Shown: positions 7,588 through 13,469 of the stretch, piece by piece | Position numbering within the stretch: position 1 is the stretch's first letter | Layout: each line of letters starts with the position of its first letter | Translations under genes and position numbers: made by a program | From: Bacteroidia bacterium | Lineage (GTDB): Bacteria; Bacteroidota; Bacteroidia; Cytophagales; Cyclobacteriaceae | Assembly: GCA_016650355.1 (NCBI GenBank) | Contig: JAENVX010000261.1 | Coordinates: 1-13,469 of the forward strand | DNA: 13,469 nt | Reading direction: 5' to 3' | Notes under the pieces: model-generated | The model's input: the letters and a program-made list of their open reading frames with translations, nothing else | Told to the model about the DNA's origin: nothing | Database searches by the model: none

Positions 7588-9525
7588 ATGAAATTTAATT
7601 TAAGCATTGTCTTGTGTGTGTTCCTTGTTGCGTTGGTAATGTGGAATTGTAATTCAAATGAAACGCACGATAGACCGGCAAAGACCTACACAGTAAATCA
7701 ATTTATGGACATAGTCCAGATTAATGGAGGTGCCTTTTCACGGGATGAAAGCAAGATTGTGTACAACAGTAAAGCTACTGGCATTTTCAATGCGTATGAA
7801 ATTGATTTGAAAACAGGCACCCAAAAGCAATTGACTACTTCTGAGGACAATGCCGTTTTCAGCCAATCTTATTTCCCAGCAGATGATCGAATCTTATACA
7901 CCAGCGATAAAGGAGGGAATGAAATCAATCATTTGTACGTGCGCAACCAGAATGGAACGATCAAAGACCTCATTCAAGACTCTACTGCCAAAGCTCAGTT
8001 CGCTGGTTGGAGCCATGACAAGAAAGTAATGTACGTTTCCTCGAATAGTCGTGACAAGCGTTTTTTTGATTTGTATAAAACCCAGGTAAGTGAAGCCCAA
8101 AAAGAAGGAGATGTTTATCCCACCACACAAGTGTACCAAAACAAGGAAGGGCTTAACCCTTCAGCTATTTCAAATGATGATCGCTACATCGCGTTAACGA
8201 AAACTATTACAGGGCATAATTCGGACATGTATCTTTTCGACACGCAAACCAAAGACCTAAAGTTGCTATCTAAACACGAAGGTGAAATAAAATTCAACCC
8301 ACAATATTTCAGCCTCGATGGCAAGTTTTTGTTCTTCCTTACGGATGAGGGCTCGGAATTCACATATCTAGCGAGATATGACATATCCTCGGGGGAGAAA
8401 ATGAAAGTGGAAGAAGCTCCATGGGATATTATGTATGCGAATCTATCCCAAAACGGAAAATACCGAGTGGTAGCAGTCAATAACGATGCGCGAACGGAGA
8501 TTAAAATATATGATGAAGCTAACGGTGGTGGAAGATTAGAAATAGCTGGTCTTCCTGAAGGAGACATTACGGGTGTAACTATTTCGGATAGCGAAAAACT
8601 AATGTCATTTTATGTGAGCAGTTCAAAATCACCTAGTAATTTGTTTGTCTACAACTTTGAAACAAAGGAAGTGAAGCAACTCACCAGCACCATGACAAAG
8701 GAAATTGAATCAGAAGATCTTATTGCCGGAGAAGTAATTCGTTACAAATCATTTGACGGAATGGAGATCCCAGCACTATTGTACAAACCGAAAGGACTAA
8801 AAGCCGGGCAAAAGATTCCTGCTCTTCTTTGGATTCATGGAGGACCCGGTGGACAATCTCGCTTAAATTATTCTGCTTCGTTACAGCATCTGGTAAATCA
8901 AGGATATGCTATTCTTGCCGTGAACAATCGAGGCAGCTCTGGGTATGGAAAAACATTTTATGCTGCTGACGACCGCAAGCATGGTAATGAAGATTTGAAG
9001 GATTGTGTGGAGGCCAAAAAGTTTCTTGCTACGTTGGATTACATTGACACGGGTAAAATAGGAATCTATGGAGGAAGTTATGGAGGTTACATGGTGATGG
9101 CAGCACTTGCTTTTACTCCAGAGGAATTTAATGTGGGTGTTAATTTATTTGGCGTCACAAACTGGATACGAACGCTGAAGAGTATACCAACCTGGTGGGA
9201 AGCAAACCGCAAATCTTTATACAATGAACTCGGAGACCCTTTCAGTGCCGATTCTGTTGCGCTGTATAATAAATCACCACTCTTTCACACCGATAAGATC
9301 ACAAAGCCTTTTATTGTACTGCAAGGCAGTAACGACCCACGGGTACTACAAGTTGAGTCTGACGAAATTGTGGCAAACGCCAGAAAGAATGGAGTGAGCG
9401 TGGAGTATGTTATTTTTCCAGATGAAGGGCACGGCTTTGTGAAAAAGGAGAATAACATCAAAGCCTCTGAAGAAGTGTTGAAGTTTTTGGATATAAATTT
9501 AAAAGGAGTGCAGGCTCCTCAATAG
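7588..9525 (+). CDS. S9-family prolyl oligopeptidase-like peptidase, exported
   Basis: A 645-residue serine peptidase with an N-terminal export signal. Residues 1-20 form a short basic start and hydrophobic core ending at Cys21, which suggests a lipoprotein, although Asn at the -1 position is unusual for a lipobox. Residues about 40-370 form the beta-propeller, with recurring FSRDESKIVY-, SLDGKFLFF- and SQNGKYRVV-type blades. The alpha/beta-hydrolase domain follows from about 385: oxyanion-region HGGPGG at 417-422, nucleophile Ser497 in GGSYGG, Asp583 in GSNDPRV and His615 in DEGHGF. It probably trims short, often proline-containing peptides in the periplasm or at the cell surface, feeding amino acid uptake; the exact subfamily (dipeptidyl or acylaminoacyl peptidase) is not settled. 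The 130-bp gap upstream suggests its own promoter. The broken SRPBCC gene begins 4 bp after its stop. Confidence 0.92.
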   Translation: MKFNLSIVLCVFLVALVMWNCNSNETHDRPAKTYTVNQFMDIVQINGGAFSRDESKIVYNSKATGIFNAYEIDLKTGTQKQLTTSEDNAVFSQSYFPADDRILYTSDKGGNEINHLYVRNQNGTIKDLIQDSTAKAQFAGWSHDKKVMYVSSNSRDKRFFDLYKTQVSEAQKEGDVYPTTQVYQNKEGLNPSAISNDDRYIALTKTITGHNSDMYLFDTQTKDLKLLSKHEGEIKFNPQYFSLDGKFLFFLTDEGSEFTYLARYDISSGEKMKVEEAPWDIMYANLSQNGKYRVVAVNNDARTEIKIYDEANGGGRLEIAGLPEGDITGVTISDSEKLMSFYVSSSKSPSNLFVYNFETKEVKQLTSTMTKEIESEDLIAGEVIRYKSFDGMEIPALLYKPKGLKAGQKIPALLWIHGGPGGQSRLNYSASLQHLVNQGYAILAVNNRGSSGYGKTFYAADDRKHGNEDLKDCVEAKKFLATLDYIDTGKIGIYGGSYGGYMVMAALAFTPEEFNVGVNLFGVTNWIRTLKSIPTWWEANRKSLYNELGDPFSADSVALYNKSPLFHTDKITKPFIVLQGSNDPRVLQVESDEIVANARKNGVSVEYVIFPDEGHGFVKKENNIKASEEVLKFLDINLKGVQAPQ

Positions 9526-9529
9526 AATT

Positions 9530-9954
9530 ATGCCAGACATACGTCACCTCGTTAAAATTGCAGTTGACGCTGAAAAGGTTTATAAAGCAATCACTACGCA
9601 AGGGGGGCTTTCTGCATGGTGGACACCCCAAACAATAGCGAAAGCAGAAGTAGGGAGCGTATCTGTTTTTCACTTCGGGCCATCCTACTTTAAGGAAATC
9701 CGCGTTGAGGAACTAATACCAAATGAACTCGTGAGATGGAAATGCATCACAGGCGCGCCTGAATGGGTGGGCACTGATTTTCAATTTGATTAAAAACCTT
9801 TTAATGGCGATACTGAATTGTTCTTCAGTCATCGAAACTGGAGATCGTATACTGAAATGTACAGTCAGTGCAGTTTCGACTGGGCAATGTTTTTAAAGAG
9901 CTTAAAATGTATTGTGAAGTAGGAGAGGGAAAACCTTTTCCTGATTTTATGTGA
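9530..9954 (+). pseudogene. SRPBCC/AHSA1-family protein, broken by a stop and a frameshift
   Basis: The intact N-terminal part (87 codons, to the TAA at 9791-9793) has the START-like opening VKIAVDAEKVYKAITT, then GLSAWWTPQT and the family-like PNELVRWKC region. In the same frame beyond the TAA the homology continues: FNGDTELFFSHRNW, then SYTEMYSQCSFDWAMFLKSLK. This matches the usual AHSA1 C-terminal half (an FxHxxW motif followed by a Trp-rich helix). At the A-run 9904-9907 the frame is lost. Restoring one base gives MYCEVGEGKPFPDFM and a TGA at 9952-9954, whereas the unshifted frame stops at 9920-9922. There are thus two independent lesions, a nonsense change (probably from a sense codon such as TTA) and a -1 deletion in a homopolymer, in a gene of otherwise normal length (about 140 codons). 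Sequencing error could account for the homopolymer slip but less easily for both. The function of the intact relative is a lipid or small-ligand binding fold of unknown role. Confidence 0.85.
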
Positions 9955-9974
9955 AGCAATCTATGCGCGCAGGT

Positions 9975-10556
9975 TTACCCTAAAGCCTCCACTTCTTCCA
10001 CTTCTTCAGGCATCATCTTTTTGAAAAGATTTTCAATACCAGATTTTAATGTTATGGTCGAGGAAGGACATCCGCTACAGGAGCCTTGTAAGGTAACAGT
10101 GACTTTTTTGTCTTTAAACGAGTGAAAAGTAATGGCGCCACCGTCTTGCTCCACAGCCGGACGTATGTATTCGTCCAAAATCGTTTTGATTTTTTTTACG
10201 GTTTCAGTTTCTTCTCCGGCATCAGCATCAACGGTAGGAGCTTTTTGATCAAGAATCAGTTTCCCTGATTCCAGGAAACTTTTGATATGTTCTTTAATGG
10301 TGTTTTGAACTTCTATCCACTCTGTATCTGCTTTCTTGGTGACAGTCACAAAATTGCTCATGTAAAAAACGCGATCGACAAAAGGATAGCTAAACAATTC
10401 AGCTGCTAAGGGTGCATCGGCTGCGCTTTCAGCGTCTGGAAAATCAAAACTCATTCCTTCTGGCACCAGCACTTCGTTTAATACAAACTTTAACGAGTTT
10501 GGGTTGGGGTTTGATTCCAGATAGATATGGATATTTTTTGGAGCAGTTTGCAGCAT
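9975..10556 (-). CDS. NifU/Nfu-family iron-sulfur cluster scaffold protein
   Basis: Carries and delivers Fe-S clusters to target apoproteins in the cytoplasm. The 193-residue protein has two domains. The N-terminal Nfu_N domain spans residues 8-95 (IYLESNPNPNSLKFVLN at the start, FVDRVFYMSNFVTV in the middle). An acidic linker lies around 108-118. The C-terminal NifU domain is about 119-182, with QDGGAITF and the cluster-binding GSCSGCPSS, where Cys160 and Cys163 form the CxxC. The NifU domain can bind a cluster between two subunits. There are no suf or isc genes nearby, so it stands alone. It converges on the broken SRPBCC gene and diverges from the GltP-like gene. The start is the ATG at 10554-10556, 25 nt downstream of a perfect Bacteroidota -7 element. 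Confidence 0.93.
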   Translation of the reverse strand: MLQTAPKNIHIYLESNPNPNSLKFVLNEVLVPEGMSFDFPDAESAADAPLAAELFSYPFVDRVFYMSNFVTVTKKADTEWIEVQNTIKEHIKSFLESGKLILDQKAPTVDADAGEETETVKKIKTILDEYIRPAVEQDGGAITFHSFKDKKVTVTLQGSCSGCPSSTITLKSGIENLFKKMMPEEVEEVEALG

Positions 10557-10581
10557 TTGTTGAATGGTTACTTTTTCAGAA

Positions 10582-10589
10582 CAAAATTA
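10582..10589 (-). promoter_or_regulatory. -7 promoter element of the nfu gene
   Basis: On the minus strand TAATTTTG matches TAnnTTTG exactly, 25 nt before the nfu ATG. The -33 region is poor (CCTG at 19-nt spacing), so this is a moderate candidate. Confidence 0.4.
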
Positions 10590-10740
10590 AAGAAATTAAG
10601 TTCGTGAACAGGCTTATGTAGAAAAATGCATTTTAATATCATTTGACTACTATTTCGTAGTTTCCCCAGCAGGGCATTCAGAATGTTAAGTTTTCCTATA
10701 TTGCCACCACAATCGATTGATAACATAATTATAATACGTT

Positions 10741-12114
10741 TTGAGCCAAAAATATATTATCCGGATTTTTCTCGTCCTATTTTCAGCAACCACTATTTTA
10801 CATTTATTAACCTACTATGCAGGAGTAGCATTAAGTGATGATATTTTATTGGGAAGTCGCTGGCTCACCTGGGCGGTATTTATTTTATATGCCATCCGTA
10901 AAAAATCGCTGACCACCTGGATATTGTTTAGTATGATTATCGGGGTTGAGATTGGGTTAAACTTTCCCGACTTCGCACAGAATCTTCAGGTACTGAGCAA
11001 AATATTTTTAAGGCTAATCAAAACCATCATAGCGCCAATTCTTTTTGCTACACTCGTAGTAGGAATTGCCGGACACTCTAACCTTAAGCAGGTTGGCCGC
11101 ATGGGATGGAAGTCTATTTTGTATTTTGAAATTGTCACAACCTTTGCCCTGGTAATTGGGCTTATTGCAATAAACCTTACGCAAGCAGGCTCAGGAATTG
11201 TTCTCCCGGAGGGCTTCAATCAGGAATTGCCGGAAGCTCAGGCGCAAACATGGTCTGAAACTATTTTGCACATTTTTCCAGAAAACTTCGTCAAGTCGGT
11301 TTACCATGGCGATGTGCTACCGATCGTATTGTTTAGCGTATTATTTGGCATCTCGTTGGCGCTTTTACCAGAAGAGAAGAAAAGACCAATGCTGAACTTT
11401 TGTGAAGGCCTGGCGGAGACCATGTTCAAGTTCACCAATATTATAATGCATTTTGCCCCCTTTGGTGTTGGAGCGGCTATTGCTGTTACGGTTGGTCATC
11501 TTGGGTTGGATATTCTAAGCTCACTTCTTAAATTGTTGTTTACTTTATACGGGGCGTTGTTCTTTTTTCTTTTGGGAATTTTGGTACCCGTGGCACTTAT
11601 AGTTAAAGTTCCTATTCGTAAATTTCTACAAGCTATTTCTGAACCCGTTTCCATTGCATTTGCTACTACCAGTTCTGAATCGGCATTGCCTAAAGCCATG
11701 GAAAACATGGAAAAATTGGGTGTCCCACGAAAAATAGTTGCGTTTGTTTTGCCAACAGGCTATTCATTCAACCTCGATGGAAGTACGTTGTATCTTGCGT
11801 TGGCATCAATATTTGTAGCACAAGCTGCTAACATAGATCTTAGTATTGGCGAGCAAGCATTGATGGTATTCACACTCATGCTTACGAGCAAAGGTGTAGC
11901 AGGTGTACCGCGGGCTACGTTAATTATTTTATTGGGAACAGCAGCATCGTTTAATTTACCTCTATGGCCCATCATGGCTATTCTTGGTATTGATGAATTG
12001 ATGGACATGGCCCGTACTTCTGTAAACGTTATTGGAAATTGTCTTGCTACTGTTGTTGTGGCCAAGTGGGAAGGTGAGTATGTGGAACCAGAAGGAGATA
12101 TAAATTTTGATTAG
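10741..12114 (+). CDS. gltP: GltP-like proton/glutamate (dicarboxylate/amino acid:cation) symporter
   Basis: An inner-membrane transporter of the DAACS/SLC1 family importing glutamate, aspartate or related dicarboxylates. Of 457 residues, the part from about 60 onward aligns by eye with the family core. Substrate-site motifs are TTSSESALP at 309-317 (hairpin 1), PTGYSFNLDGS at 338-348, TSKGVAGVP at 382-390 (hairpin 2), and in the last helix Asp418, Asp422, Arg425-Thr426 and Asn429. Asn433 replaces the Asp that helps bind sodium in GltPh. As I recall, E. coli GltP and DctA also have Asn there, which favours proton coupling. Residues 1-55 are an extension with one or two additional hydrophobic segments (about 5-27 and 39-52). 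The start is inferred as TTG at 10741: an in-frame TAA lies 7 nt upstream and the first in-frame ATG would remove about 64 residues, including the start of the first core helix. Confidence 0.9.
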   Translation: MSQKYIIRIFLVLFSATTILHLLTYYAGVALSDDILLGSRWLTWAVFILYAIRKKSLTTWILFSMIIGVEIGLNFPDFAQNLQVLSKIFLRLIKTIIAPILFATLVVGIAGHSNLKQVGRMGWKSILYFEIVTTFALVIGLIAINLTQAGSGIVLPEGFNQELPEAQAQTWSETILHIFPENFVKSVYHGDVLPIVLFSVLFGISLALLPEEKKRPMLNFCEGLAETMFKFTNIIMHFAPFGVGAAIAVTVGHLGLDILSSLLKLLFTLYGALFFFLLGILVPVALIVKVPIRKFLQAISEPVSIAFATTSSESALPKAMENMEKLGVPRKIVAFVLPTGYSFNLDGSTLYLALASIFVAQAANIDLSIGEQALMVFTLMLTSKGVAGVPRATLIILLGTAASFNLPLWPIMAILGIDELMDMARTSVNVIGNCLATVVVAKWEGEYVEPEGDINFD

Positions 12115-12428
12115 TCTTCAAACTAAGGTGAGTACGAATTTCTCACCACGGTTTCACTAGAGAGGATAGAGTACTCACGCTCTGCATTGTGTAGACCATG
12201 CAAGCCGGTTCATTTCGTTACATCAACTACGCTCACCTTATTTTATTGTTAGTATAATATAAAAACGAACACACCTATCATTAGACAAGAAAATTTTCAT
12301 GAAAGCGCGAGTCTGCAGTCTAGGGCTTTTGATGAGTGGCTTGCATAATTGAAATAACTTTCTGTACTTAATTTCCAAAAGACATAATCTAACTATTCAG
12401 ATTTGTCTTCTTTACCAAAATATAAATA
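12115..12428. other. Intergenic region before the GntP-type permease gene
   Basis: This 314-bp gap holds a nested inverted-repeat block at 12124-12240 (separate entry) and then AT-rich DNA to the ATG at 12429. A CAGATTTG sequence about 45 nt before that ATG is one base from the -7 consensus and could be part of its promoter. An 18-codon open stretch at 12299-12352 shows nothing recognisable. I found no tRNA and no gene longer than that on either strand. Confidence 0.5.
12124..12250 (+). repeat. Nested inverted repeats, possible gltP terminator or structured RNA
   Basis: TAAGGTGAG at 12124-12132 is perfectly complementary to CTCACCTTA at 12232-12240, which is followed directly by TTTTATTGTT. 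The same left arm also pairs perfectly with GTACTCAC at 12171-12178 (through GTGAGTAC, 12128-12135) and with CTCACC at 12142-12147 (through GGTGAG, 12127-12132). These pairings exclude each other. A small TGCAT/ATGCA hairpin (12183-12187 and 12198-12202) fits within the outer stem. It may terminate gltP or act as a leader element; the complementarity is seen, the role is inferred. Confidence 0.45.
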
Positions 12429-13469
12429 ATGGGCCCTCTGTTCCTTCTTTTGCTAGGAATGACAATTGTAGTTGGAGGGATACTTCTATTCAAGATACAT
12501 CCCGTTATTGTGTTGTTAGCTGCCGCTCTGGTGGTAAGTGGCCTCACATCTTCCTCTGTTTTAGAAATCTATGGCAAGGAAAAAAAACTTAGCGAGAAGG
12601 AGGTAATAACTTTAGTTAAACAATCGGCAGGTGAGCGCGTTGCCGTTGCATTTGGTAGCACCTGTGGTAAAATTGGCCTATTAATTATTCTGGCCTCCAT
12701 CATCGGAAAATCTTTACTTGAAACAGGTGCAGCAGAGAAAATCGTTCGGGCAACCATAAGTTTAACGGGTGCTAAACAGGTGCCGGCATCAATGATGGCC
12801 AGTAGTTTCGTTCTGGCGGGACCGGTATTCTTTGATACAGTATTTTATTTAATGGTGCCTTTGGCACGCGCTATGGGCGTGCGATCACAAAAGTCATATC
12901 CGCTTTATATCATGGGTATTGTAGCAGGAGGTACTATGGCGCACTCGCTTGTTCCACCAACACCCGGACCTCTTTTTGTAGCTGCTGAATTGGGTGTCTC
13001 TTTTGGACTGATGGCTATTATGGGTGGGATTGTTGGGCTTACGTGTGCGACCTCTGGATTGATCTACGCAAGCTGGTTGAATAAAAGACAAGACATTCCA
13101 CTTCGCAACACTACAGAGACGTCAATAGAAGATTTGCAAAAATGGTCCACCAAGGAACCAACCCAACTACCAGGTATTTGGATTTCAGTCTTACCGATAG
13201 CGCTGCCGGTTTTCCTAATCACTGGAGATGCATTTCTTTCTTCCATCGTAAAAGACGTGCCGATCGAAATCGCGAAATTCTTTGATGTATTAGGGAATCC
13301 AATCATCGCACTTTCAATGTCAGCGATGATAAGTTTAGTTTTACTCTATCGGTTCTTAAAAGGAGAACAAAAGATTTTTGGTCAATCCTTACAAGAGGCC
13401 ATCTATAGTTCAGGTATTATTATTTTAATAACCGCATCGGGTGGTGCCTTTGGTACAATGCTGCAGCAA
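12429..13469 (+). CDS. GntP-family permease (gluconate/sugar acid:proton symporter), 3' end cut off
   Basis: An inner-membrane proton-coupled transporter, related to the permeases for gluconate, idonate and other sugar acids. The 347 codons present run open to the last base. Family members are about 440 residues, so roughly 90-100 are missing. Recognisable stretches are the first helix pair (LLLLGMTIVVGGILL and HPVIVLLAAALVVSG), SLLETGAAEKIVRATI at 95-110, LAGPVFFDTVFYLMVPLA at 129-146, and AHSLVPPTPGPLFVA at 171-185, the most characteristic GntP motif. A hydrophilic stretch at about 218-247 forms a cytoplasmic or periplasmic loop. The ATG at 12429 is immediately preceded by an in-frame TAA, which fixes the upstream limit. 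The substrate is not determined; a kinase or dehydratase gene just beyond the window would be informative. It shares orientation with gltP but is 314 bp away, so a separate promoter is likely. Confidence 0.93.
   Translation, partial: MGPLFLLLLGMTIVVGGILLFKIHPVIVLLAAALVVSGLTSSSVLEIYGKEKKLSEKEVITLVKQSAGERVAVAFGSTCGKIGLLIILASIIGKSLLETGAAEKIVRATISLTGAKQVPASMMASSFVLAGPVFFDTVFYLMVPLARAMGVRSQKSYPLYIMGIVAGGTMAHSLVPPTPGPLFVAAELGVSFGLMAIMGGIVGLTCATSGLIYASWLNKRQDIPLRNTTETSIEDLQKWSTKEPTQLPGIWISVLPIALPVFLITGDAFLSSIVKDVPIEIAKFFDVLGNPIIALSMSAMISLVLLYRFLKGEQKIFGQSLQEAIYSSGIIILITASGGAFGTMLQQ

Noticed and set aside
8184..8567. A 127-codon open frame antisense to the S9 peptidase propeller
   Set aside because: Serine- and proline-rich composition is typical of antisense shadows, and the sense strand is clearly coding.
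10640..10656. A small ACTAC/GTAGT hairpin in the nfu-gltP divergent gap
   Set aside because: The 5-bp AT-rich stem has no T run and is not placed to terminate either divergent gene; it is likely chance.
12299..12352. An 18-codon ORF, MKARVCSLGLLMSGLHN, upstream of the GntP permease
   Set aside because: Too short, no ribosome binding site, and no recognisable motif. A regulatory leader peptide cannot be supported.

Overview
The window is about 13.5 kb of moderately AT-rich bacterial DNA with dense, mostly housekeeping gene content. It most resembles a member of the Bacteroidota, probably a Cytophagales-like lineage. The evidence is the gene families present (cytochrome-b5-free front-end-type desaturase, short pyruvoyl phosphatidylserine decarboxylase, two-domain Nfu protein, S9 peptidase with an N-terminal secretion signal), weak or absent Shine-Dalgarno sequences, and several matches to the Bacteroidota promoter -7 element TAnnTTTG. 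The lineage is inferred from these traits, not from a database search.

Positions 1-154 hold the tail of an unrecognised gene. A shared hairpin terminator separates it from a minus-strand block at 222-5491. Read in transcription order, that block is a CPBP-family membrane protease, phosphatidate cytidylyltransferase (cdsA, GTG start overlapping the protease stop by 4 bp), an NAD-type glutamate dehydrogenase with its own promoter and terminator, phosphatidylserine decarboxylase (psd) and a fatty acid desaturase. Three of the five act on membrane lipids: CdsA makes CDP-diacylglycerol, Psd makes phosphatidylethanolamine, and the desaturase adjusts acyl-chain unsaturation.

A 44-bp divergent gap at 5492-5535 leads into plus-strand genes: a DusB-like tRNA dihydrouridine synthase, a DMT/EamA transporter, a secreted or lipid-anchored S9 prolyl-oligopeptidase-family peptidase, and 4 bp later an SRPBCC/AHSA1-family gene broken by one in-frame stop and one frameshift. 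A NifU/Nfu iron-sulfur scaffold gene faces them on the minus strand. The right end carries a GltP-like proton/glutamate symporter with an N-terminal extension and a TTG start. A 314-bp gap with nested alternative inverted repeats follows, then a GntP-family permease that runs off the window.

I see no CRISPR array, intact insertion sequence, prophage, toxin-antitoxin pair, tRNA or rRNA, and no convincing new multi-gene system. The items most worth a second look are the doubly broken SRPBCC gene, the one-arm/three-partner inverted repeat before the GntP permease, the GltP N-terminal extension, and the very short predicted 5' leader of the dus gene.
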